The translations under genes were made by a program, and so were the position numbers. A stretch of 27,844 bases of DNA from Silene noctiflora (taxonomy: Eukaryota; Streptophyta; Magnoliopsida; Caryophyllales; Caryophyllaceae), in NCBI GenBank assembly GCA_009801015.1, contig VHZZ01000006.1:804157-832000 (forward strand). Reading direction: 5' to 3'. Of the stretch, positions 20,334 through 27,844 are shown in pieces. Position 1 is the first letter of the stretch. Each line of letters starts with the position of its first letter. Below the pieces are notes generated by a model, which worked only from the letters and a program-made list of their open reading frames with translations, did not search any database and had not been told where the DNA came from.

Positions 20334-20679
20334 TTAATGCTAATAATATCTGCCAAGTTCATCATTCGACTTTGGCAAGCGGGCTTAAAAGATACGAGGC
20401 TCCTCCTGTGAAGTTATAAGCTCTACTCGCAATTATCTTCTTAATAAGATCACTAACACCAAGGAAGTCCTCGTGTGTGCAAAGACTCAATATGGAATAA
20501 AAAAAACAAAGAAAATCATAGATAGTTAGAAGGATCTGACAATAGTATCAAGCTTTCCGCTAAATCCTAATCATGAGAACCCCGGACTATCAACATACCC
20601 TGTACGTTTTGAGTTGTGAAACTCAGATGATTAATACCAAGGTTACTTACTTTCCAAGTGGTTAGGTATGGTAGATGTC
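20334..20679. other. Between Helitron and LINE, nothing recognised
   Basis: No coding or repeat signal could be supported. It could be the degraded upstream part of the following LINE. Confidence 0.35.
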
Positions 20680-20764
20680 TAAGTCTAAATAAGGTGGCTG
20701 ACAGGATTTCTTTATGAAATTCATTCTATGATATGAGGACAATTGTATGGTCCTTGAGTGGTGA

Positions 20765-21010
20765 TGGAGGATTTTAACAATGTCCTTGTAATGTGTGAAA
20801 TAATTGGATTTGAAGTTTCTAATGCTGAAATGAGGGGCTTCCAGGAATGTGTGGATTGATTTGAATTGATAGATATACTTGCCCAAGTTACATGTTTTAC
20901 TTAGAATAACAAATATGATGTGAACCGATAGAGCAATTGTGAATGATGAATGGTTAATCAACTTTGGCATTAACTATATTCTATCCAAAAGATCTCTTTG
21001 ATCATTGTCC
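20765..21010 (+). pseudogene. LINE endonuclease C-terminal part, degraded
   Basis: The frames give MEDFNNVL (from the 'GDFN' motif of AP-type endonucleases), EIIGFEVSNAEMRGFQECVD, LIDILAQVTCFT, NNKYDVNR, NEWLINFG-like text and finally the DHCP motif (near 20999-21012). These are the ordered landmarks of the plant LINE endonuclease that nicks target DNA. In-frame stops, such as the one after the CVD block, abolish it. The N-terminal half of the domain is missing or unrecognisable. Confidence 0.68.
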
Positions 21011-21639
21011 CTCCACAAAAAGTACGCGGCCTATTTTGGAGAGGAAGAGAGGAAAACATGTGGGGTAAAGATCTTCGGTTCATGAATATATTTAAGGATG
21101 TATGGTAAAGTCATATAAAAGGGTATAAAATGTTTTAGGTGGTTGGTTGAAAAGACTTAAGCTTCGTAAAAGGCTCCTTAAAGATATAAATGGTTAGCTT
21201 TTGCCAACATTGAAACTTCAGTTGATTAGCTTAGCTAAGCTGCAGATACATGCTATTCAAATGAAGATGCACCTTGATCCATCTAATTTACTAGTTTAGC
21301 AGGAAGAGAAGGAAGAGAATATTGTTGCTGATTGATACAGATATTTAGAGCAAGCTAGGTGGAGTTTCTTGGCTTAGAAATCCAAAAAAAAAATCCAAAT
21401 CAATAGTGTTAATGAAAGAAGAAGAATGCATAATAAGATCCTGTATAGCAAGGATTTGAATGGGAATAATTGTAATTGAACTATTACTCAGAACACTGAA
21501 GTGGCATTTGTAGAATACTATGAGAAATTATTCTGTATTAGCAAGGCAGTGGCCAAGGTTCATGCACCCATTGTCAAGAAGAGAAGGAAGAGTAGAGTGC
21601 TGAATGCATAGCAATGTCACAAGTTGATTACATAAGTTT

Positions 21640-22310
21640 CTGATAATGAGGTTAAGGAGGCCTTGTTTTCTAGTCCAGCTAACAAGGCTCCTTGTCCAAA
21701 TGGATACTCCTCTCAATTTTTCAAAGGCTCATTTGATGCTGTTGGAGGGGACATTATTAGCGTTGTCAAGGAATCAGGTGAACTTTACCGATCTTACCCT
21801 CATTCCTAAGAAAATCGGGCGTGCCAAAGTAACTGCTTTTAGACTCATTACATGTTGCAATGTGATCTATAAAATCATTTCTAAGGTGTTGTATAACTGA
21901 TTTATTAGTGACACCCAAAGTGCATTTATCAAAGGGAGATGTTGACAATATCTTTATTTGTCACGAGTTGGTAATTAAGGCTCTATAATAGAAAGGCCTG
22001 TTCTCCTAGACGTATAATGAAAGTTGACTTGAAGAAAGCATATGATTCTAGGGAGTGGGTTTTTAATGAACAAATGTTGTTGCAAGTTCTTGGTTTCTCA
22101 GACAGGTCCAGTAGATCATGAAATGTGTTTCTACTCCATGGTTCACTTTATCTCTGAATGGATCTAGCTTTCGTTATTTTCAAGAAAAGAGAAGGATAAG
22201 ACAGGGAGACCCTATGTCCTTTCTACTGTTTACAATATGTATGGAGTACTTAAGTAGGGTAATGTTAGAAATGACTAGCTCTTTTAACTTCAATTATCAC
22301 CAGTAGGGAA
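21640..22310 (+). pseudogene. LINE reverse transcriptase, catalytic FADD box deleted
   Basis: Recognisable blocks in order are: NFTDLTLIPKK (about 21780-21812) and FRLITCCNVIYKIISKVL, the 'FRPISLCNV.YKIISK' block; DLKKAYDSREWVF (22027-22065), motif A with its aspartate in AYD; then RRIRQGDPMSFLLFTICMEYLSR (about 22190-22258), motif B with RQGDP intact. The next expected block, with FADD (motif C), is absent. Text jumps from FNYH at about 22295-22303 to EDEMSL-like sequence at 22310 onward, then AFATFYAASGLEMN. A loss of roughly 75-80 bases would explain this. Stops and frame changes occur throughout. Confidence 0.78.
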
Positions 22311-23040
22311 GATGAGATGTCATTAAATTATCATTGTGAAGGCTTTTGCAACATTTTATGCTGCATCTGGACTTGAAATGAATTGTGACAAGTCAGACAT
22401 TTACTTCAATGGGATGAGGCCCAAGAATGTGTATTATGTGCTTAGAATATCTGGTTTTAAGGAAGGTGTCAATTTCTTTTCAGTGGTTAGGGGTTTTTAT
22501 TTTTCCTATAAATGAGATTGTACTAGGCTTGTGGCGAAAGTGGTGGGAAGAATTAAAGGTTGGGGGGCTATGAAGCTAAGCTATGCAGGCAGACTTGTTG
22601 TAACTATTGTTATAGATAGGATTAAGACTATATGTCGTAATTATTTATGGTCAGGATCTAAATAGTTTCTTGGGACCCCATCTATTGCATATGATAAAAT
22701 CTGCACTGAGAAAAAATGTGGAGGCCTTGACATTATTAATTGCCGTTGTAGAGAATGGAATGTAGTAATGATTGGGAAATATGTATGGTGCTTAGCTACA
22801 AAGACTCATCTGTGGACCACGTGCGCATATCATATTTATATAAAGGGGGGAGATTGGTTTGAGTATAAGCCATCAACTAATGCAAGTTGGAGTTGGACTT
22901 GGAGAAAGATATGCCAAGTCTCTGGGTATCACAATGGTGTGGTGTTTGGAATGGAAATCAAGGGGTGTATAACGTTTCAAGTGGGTATAAGTGGTTGTAA
23001 GGGATCCAGCAAAAGGTTCTATGTATCCTCTCATTTGTAA

Positions 23041-23300
23041 TAGTACTATCATATATGTTGTTAGACCTGAGTTTCAAGATAGAGATTCATTAATCAGACA
23101 ATGGAATGTGTGACCTCCCTAGTTATACTATTGCTTTAAATGGAGATTCATCTAAATTCGCAAAAGCTAAGAGCTTCTTTTTCGTTCATGCCTAATGAAT
23201 AATAAAAAGTAGACAGTCAAATTGGTAAAAGCTAATTTTAATTGATATCAATTAAGAATAATGTATATTATGAAAACTGAATTATTATTTAACTACGATG
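23041..23300. other. Short intergenic stretch, nothing recognised
   Basis: No supported feature between the LINE remnant and the following small open frame. Confidence 0.4.
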
Positions 23301-23306
23301 TAGACG

Positions 23307-23498
23307 GTGTCATATAAAGGAAAAGAAATAATTGAAGATAAAGATGAAGATGACCTAGCAGAGAAGGACATGAACGACATCATCTTTCAACTGAGAAGAG
23401 CGTCACTGAAACCGTCCAAAAAAGGAGGATGTGGAGAAATCCATTTCCTGAAGGATAAAAATTTGGCAGTGAGAAAAAGTAAGTCGAGACCACAATAA
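23307..23498 (+). CDS. Possible exon fragment, 63 codons, unknown
   Basis: I do not recognise this product. The open frame starts MSYKGKEIIEDKDEDD, a charged N-terminus. It continues NDIIFQLRRASLKPSKKGG, then GEIHFLKDKNLAVRKSKSRPQ. Amino-acid makeup is protein-like (charged, soluble) and unlike the AT-driven open frames around it. A splice-donor-like AAAGTAAGT lies within the last codons (about 23476-23484), so the real exon might stop there. The frame sits directly before the Helitron-end array at 23531, so it could be a captured host-gene fragment. No promoter or partner exon was found. Confidence 0.25.
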   Translation: MSYKGKEIIEDKDEDDLAEKDMNDIIFQLRRASLKPSKKGGCGEIHFLKDKNLAVRKSKSRPQ

Positions 23499-23530
23499 TC
23501 AATATAAGGTAAGACATTCTTGCAATGGTA

Positions 23531-24335
23531 TCATATCATATAATATGTTATATTAAAGTTGAAGCCATCTGCCATGTGTCATCGGCATATGACTTCAGCC
23601 ACGTGTCAAATTCACCTAAATTTCAGTCCTATATCAACCTACATAATTATTATCATAAAAATGGCAATAAGGTAATTAAATAGATTCTCTACATAATCTG
23701 CCTAATCATATGATCATATCATATATTATATTAAAGCTGAAGTCATTTGCCACGTGTCGTCGGCAGATGACTTCAGCCACGTGTCAAATTCACCTAAATT
23801 TCAGGCCTCTATCAACCTACGTAATTATTATCATAAAAATGGCAATAAGGTAATTAAATAGATTCTCTACATAATTTGCCTAATCATATCATATATTATA
23901 TTAAAGTTGAAGCCATTTGCCACGTGTCATCGGTAGATGACTTTAGCCACGTGTCATCGGCAGATGACTTTAGGCACGTGTCAAATTCACCTAAATTTCA
24001 GCCCTCTATCAACCTACGTAATTATTATCATAAAAATGACAATAAGGTAATTAAATAGATTCTCTACATAATCTGCCTAATTAAGTACATTCACGTGTGC
24101 ACAAAATAAGGAAATGATATTCTTTTGACAATATTTTTCTTATTTATAATTATTACTTGATGTATATAATCATATATTATATTAAAGCTGAAGCCATTTG
24201 CCACGTGTCGTCGGCAGATGACTTCAGGCACGTGTCAAATTCACCTAAATTTCAGGCCTCTATCAACCTAATTTGCCTAATCATATCATATATCATATAT
24301 TATATTAAAGTTGAAGCCATTTGCCACGTGTCATC
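23531..24335 (+). repeat. Tandem array of five Helitron 5' ends
   Basis: Five segments start TCATAT..., then TATATTAAAG.TGAAGCCAT, with TTAAAG at 23553, 23731, 23901, 24182 and 24304. Each continues with GCCACGTGTC, then CGGCAGATGACTT, then CACGTGTCAAATTCACC, then CTATCAACCTA. Most also share AATTATTATCATAAAAATG and GATTCTCTACATAAT. The TC start and TATATTAAAGCTG text are those of plant Helitron 5' termini and resemble 17686 onward. Spacings are 178, 170, 281 and 122 bases. The third unit has an extra internal CACGTGTC block and ~90 bases of other sequence after it. The fifth is cut short near 24335. No 3' hairpin plus CTRR end was found downstream. Confidence 0.75.
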
Positions 24336-25480
24336 AATTTGTTTATTGCTCATTATGGCTCATTATTTGTCATCTTATCTTATGAAAATAATACTATAAT
24401 ACAATTTAATCCCTTCATTGATATACTTTTTTCATTCTTGCTTTAAACCATTTTCATATATTCTTATTCTATCTAATGTATTTTAATATACAACTAATTT
24501 CTCATTCTTTTTTCTCTCTTTTGAAGATTACCGTGTCTGGAATAAACTTAAATGAACGTTTACATTAACGAAGAGACGGTAACTGGCTGGAAATTTGATC
24601 AATTTTAAAGGTAAATGATCGGCCTACTATCATTATCAGTTATATTTGATGGAAAATATCGGAAAATTGTATATTTACGAGATAGTTATTTTGTTCTAAA
24701 ACAAATTTTTTCTATATAGCCATCCTCTTGGAGGAGGAAGAGGAGATCAGGTGACGGTTGCAGTTCGTGAATTTGACTTGACAATGTGGGTTTCATTTTT
24801 ATTTTGTATTATTTTGTGTTATTCTTACTAGGTGGGGTGGAGGTCACGTTTTCAGATGGATACTTATTATTCGTTCGTAACTTTAATTTGAATATTTTAT
24901 TGTTGTTTATAGAACTATGAAAGAGTATGATTTATGGAACTTTTTAATTAGTTAGTGGTCTTTTTTGGGACTACTACTTACACGTTGGTCTTTCGTTAAC
25001 CTATAAATCCAACATTTCAAGTTTTATTAAGTATGTGCAATCTTCAAAACTGTGGTGCAACCAAGTAGCCATATATTTTTGTCATTTATATGTTTTTCTT
25101 ATCAATTTGTGACTTATGAATATGATATTTTCCAACAAATTATTTATTTTGTATTTTTTAATAAAGTTTTGAATACCATATAAACTATAAATTACTTTAA
25201 AGCTTCCCATACGTTTTCAATATGTTCGCTTGACTTTGCATTGAAACATGGTAAATAAAAGGTAAAAGTTGGTTTCTTGAATTTGGGTAGCATGGGTGAT
25301 GGTGTTGTGTTGGAGGGGTGGATAATGGTAGTGTCAACGGCACAAATAGGATTATATATCCAGTTGTATATAAGCATTGTACAACCAAGGTATACGAATC
25401 CGAGCTTATATGTATTTTTTTTTTAGCTAATGCAAAGTTCATATTTTTAATGTGTAAATGGATGAGATCAGATACTTTCT
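24336..25480. other. Long AT-rich stretch, nothing recognised
   Basis: No open frame, RNA gene or repeat that I can support. A GC-richer patch at 24721-24780 could be a degraded exon, but there is not enough to call it. Confidence 0.4.
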
Positions 25481-25484
25481 AATA

Positions 25485-25546
25485 AAACTCATATTCTTTA
25501 ACATAAAGCTCGGATACTTTATTACAAAGCTCAGATTCTACACCGT
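25485..25546. repeat. ~21-bp degenerate tandem repeat, three units
   Basis: Units start at 25485, 25505 and 25526. They read AAACTCATATTCTTTAAC, AAAGCTCGGATACTTTATTA and AAAGCTCAGATTCTACACC. The flanks at 25370-25390 and 25550-25572 both contain ACAACC- or GTTGTATA-type text, so this may be the middle of a small decayed element. Confidence 0.5.
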
Positions 25547-25887
25547 ATAACTGGTACAACTGGTTGTATAGTCCATGAATTGTGTCAACGGTGAGTATTG
25601 TGACGGGGTGGGGCATTTGTTTTAGGAAACGTTTTGGGGGGAATATTGAAAAAAATTTGTGAGAATGAGAGCTATTTCAAACATGAAATGTAAGCATTAA
25701 GGCTTAATTTCAACTAAAGAAGATATCACTTCAACTACTATCTACCTCAATATTGAACCCAAAAATTGGTTTTACCAATGTCTACTAAGTATCAAATTGT
25801 ACTAAGACTGAACTAATTTTTTCAAAAATAATTCTAAAGCTTATACGTAAAAAAAATGGTGTACATCTCATTTGGTATGAGGCAAAC

Positions 25888-26769
25888 TAAGGCTTTGTTT
25901 GACAAGACATTTCAGGTATCTCATTTGGTCAAAGTAACTTATTTAACCAAAATTTTAGGGCTGTTATTTTCTTGTAAGCGTTTGACAAGTAGCTAATTTA
26001 ATCAAATAAGCTACTTGAAATGAAATGTTACCTAGAGTAACATTTGAGATTTCAGGTACCTGATTTGATATGTTTTTCCCTTTTTACTCCTTAAATCTAT
26101 ACTATTAAGGGGGTGTTTGGCCTTGCTTCTATAAAAGAGTTTTTTCTTTTTCAAAAGGACTTTTTCATAAACTACTTTTATAGAAAATTGTAAGTGTTTG
26201 GCCAAATTTTTAAAAAAGTTGGTTTTTCGTTGTTTGATACGTTTGACCAATTACTGAAGAATTTTTGTTTTGCTTTTTAAGAATATCACATATATCCCAA
26301 ATATTATCATTTTAATGAAATTTATAGTGACGTAATTGGAAATATTATGAATAGTTACTCAAATATTATTTTGGGCATGTAATAGAATCTTACGAATACA
26401 AAAAAAGTTAGAAGTAGAAGTAGAAACACCAATTTGCTACTTCTAATTCCAGTGGCTTAAAATGTAGTTTATGACTTTTTAAAAATAGTTTTAAACTACC
26501 AAAAAAATAGTATTTGGCCTAATTTCTACTTTTTCATTTACAAAAGCAATTCTAAAGCTTGGTCAAACAACACCTAAATAATTATCATATCCTTTTACGT
26601 CATTTCATCAAAATCAGTTACCTTTTCAGTTAGTTTGCCAAACATTTTTTTAATATAATCAGCTATCTTTTTAGTTCCTAACTTTCAGCTACCTTTTCAG
26701 GTTTTTGTTAGCTTTTCAGTTTTCAGCTACCTTTTCAGGTTTCAGTTAGTTTTACCAAACTGAGCCTAA
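25888..26769. mobile_element. Outer hAT-like MITE, interrupted
   Basis: The left end reads TAAGGCTTTGTTTGACAAG. The right end, reverse-complemented, reads TTAGGCTCAGTTTGGTAAAA. Both then carry CAGGTA or CAGCTACC-type subterminal repeats (GCTACCTTTTCAGGTTT occurs twice near 26686-26740). The AGGC...TTTGTTTG terminus is common among plant hAT-type MITEs. The second MITE at 26109-26575 lies inside. No clean 8-bp duplication could be seen. Confidence 0.55.
26109..26575. mobile_element. Inner hAT-like MITE (GGGTGTTTGGCC type)
   Basis: The left terminus GGGTGTTTGGCCTTGCTT matches the reverse complement of the right terminus, GGTGTTGTTTGACCAAGCTT, apart from a small gap. Inner arms CTATAAAAGAG.TTTT and AAAGCAATTCTAAAGC extend the pairing loosely. 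GTGTTTGGCC recurs inside (about 26193-26202). About 467 bases, no coding capacity. Confidence 0.65.
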
Positions 26770-27222
26770 CACAATATCACTGATATATTTTCTAAAGACA
26801 GTGATCAAAAGTATTTATTTTACAATTTTATTATGGAAGATCGTCTCACATGGATTTGTTATATGTAGTTTGCATTTTTATCCGCGTTAAGATTAAAAGA
26901 GTCAAATAATACTTCATTTGGTTAGTTAGAATAAGGTTTTTGCAATTTTCTAAGCATTTAATTTTTGTCTTATTTATCTTATTTCACCCGTCATACGTTT
27001 ACAAATTATAATAGGTATCCTCAAATATAGTCTTTGACTAACTTATTGAGAAATCAACTACTGTCCAATTTAAAAATGGTAGCAGACCTCATAAAATAGG
27101 TGCATATAGTATAAATAGGTGTAAAAATAAAAATAGTTACAATCTATAATAAAAGGGGGTACCGTTGCTATAAAAAAATGTATTTCGTCCCAAATAATAG
27201 TTATTTCAAGCCATAATCAATA
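26770..27222. other. Intergenic, nothing recognised
   Basis: AT-rich, with no supported feature up to the Stowaway MITE. Confidence 0.4.
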
Positions 27223-27418
27223 CTCCCTCCTATCCTATTTGTTGTTCACATTTCTTTTTTTGCATAAGAAATAAGGGAAACAATTTGGACCACACAATAC
27301 ATATGACCCCATATCAAATTGATTTTTGACCAAACAAAGTTGTCCAAAAAAGAAAAGAGAGAACAAAACCTTAATTGAATGGAAAAGGAAAGGGGGCAAC
27401 TAATAGAATAGGAGGGAG
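27223..27418. mobile_element. Stowaway MITE (Tc1/mariner type)
   Basis: The left end is CTCCCTCCTATCCTATTTGT. The right end, reverse-complemented, is CTCCCTCCTATTCTATTAGT. Target TA is duplicated at 27221-27222 and 27419-27420. A length of 196 bases and the CTCCCTCC terminus are diagnostic of plant Stowaway elements. Confidence 0.9.
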
Positions 27419-27432
27419 TAATAAAAGGGTCA

Positions 27433-27600
27433 CAAAGGGCTTAGAGCATCCACATCAATGGGGCACCCCATATTACCTCTCTCTTTTTTTCATTCGTCCA
27501 CCTCATTTTTCACTAACTTTTTCATTTACCCTCCCCATTTCACATATATGTCTCTACATCAATGGGGCACCCCAATAGCTCCCTTCCCATGGCCCACCAC
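27433..27600. repeat. Direct repeats of ACATCAATGGGGCACCCCA
   Basis: The 19-base block occurs at 27452-27470 and 27556-27574, preceded by AGAGCATCC at the first copy. AGAGCATC...AATGG text is frequent at ends of plant DNA transposons, so this may be the edge of another non-autonomous element. Its partner end was not found. Confidence 0.45.
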
Positions 27601-27643
27601 ACAATATTTCTCATCTAATATTAATTTATTATTTTCTATCCGA

Positions 27644-27844
27644 TCTCCTATATATAAAAGCTGAGTTTTTTAAACTATTCTGATTGACCCCTTAAAATTA
27701 GGAAGCCAAAGGAATTATTTATCCCCCTACCCCACCACTAAAAAACTCTATCAATTTCTTATTTGATTTTAGTAAGTTTACAATATACAATCTCTTTTAT
27801 ATGACCTTAAACTTTACATTATATATATTTTATATAGCCAATTT
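27644..27844 (+). mobile_element. Possible Helitron 5' end, running out of the window
   Basis: Starts TCTCCTATATATAAAAGCTG after an A at 27643, resembling the Helitron starts at 23531-24335 (TATATTAAAGCTG). The rest leaves the window, so no 3' end can be checked. Confidence 0.35.

Larger units (their letters stand above)
20680..23020 (+). mobile_element. Second LINE remnant (endonuclease plus reverse transcriptase)
   Basis: Translating the three + frames in turn gives a plant L1-type ORF2. First comes an endonuclease end (about 20765-21010), then a linker with LRKRLLKDING-like text, then reverse-transcriptase blocks (about 21640-22310). A post-RT segment follows with SGLEMNCDKSDIYFNG (about 22365-22415) and WGAMKLSYAGRLV (about 22561-22600), ending with YVSSHL-type text near 23030. 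Stops and frame changes are very frequent. No zinc-finger or RNase H domain or poly-A tail is seen, so the 3' end is lost. It differs from the LINE at 113-1396 in the domains retained; whether both belong to one family cannot be judged. Confidence 0.78.

Noticed and set aside
1..27844. CRISPR arrays, bacterial operons, tRNA or rRNA genes
   Set aside because: The repeat types are those of a plant genome, and no tRNA- or rRNA-like sequence was recognised by eye on either strand.

Overview
This window looks like a stretch of plant nuclear DNA made almost entirely of transposable-element remnants and satellite repeats. It is AT-rich, has no intact long reading frame, and carries plant-type LINEs, Helitrons, solo LTRs and MITEs. 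Two things suggest, without proving, a Caryophyllales genome such as Silene: the palindromic ACTCGATCGAGT clusters inside the LTRs and the TGTAACACCC...GGTATTACA LTR ends. That placement rests on memory of such repeats, not on a comparison. One undetermined base (N) lies at 19280.

Layout, left to right. Bases 113-1396 are a 5'-truncated, frameshifted LINE on the + strand (zinc-binding and RNase H-like parts, poly-A tail). Bases 1480-3490 hold several small inverted-repeat elements, one nested in another. Bases 4034-7179 are a ~310-bp satellite array of about ten units, interrupted by a 163-bp CACTA-like insertion. The array ends abruptly inside exon 3 of a minus-strand host gene, of which only the leader, exon 1, intron 1, exon 2, intron 2 and 14 bases of exon 3 remain (7180-7672). 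Bases 8060-10405 are a minus-strand non-autonomous Helitron with both termini visible and a tandemly duplicated 5' end.

Bases ~11350-17685 and 17686-20333 are two related + strand Helitrons placed end to end. The first contains two minus-strand solo LTRs (12767-14467 and 15506-16855) with target-site duplications. The second contains a copy of the MITE found at 3140-3313. Bases ~20680-23020 are a second decayed LINE (endonuclease and reverse transcriptase), from which the segment that should carry the FADD catalytic box is missing. Bases 23531-24335 are a run of five Helitron 5' ends. The right end carries a nested pair of hAT-like MITEs (25888-26769), a Stowaway MITE with TA duplications (27223-27418), and a possible further Helitron start at 27644.

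No gene in the window is predicted to make an intact protein. The most informative spots are the satellite/gene junction near 7180, where a surviving gene promoter would drive transcription into the satellite on the strand carrying recurrent open frames, and the repeated multiplication of Helitron 5' ends at two separate loci.
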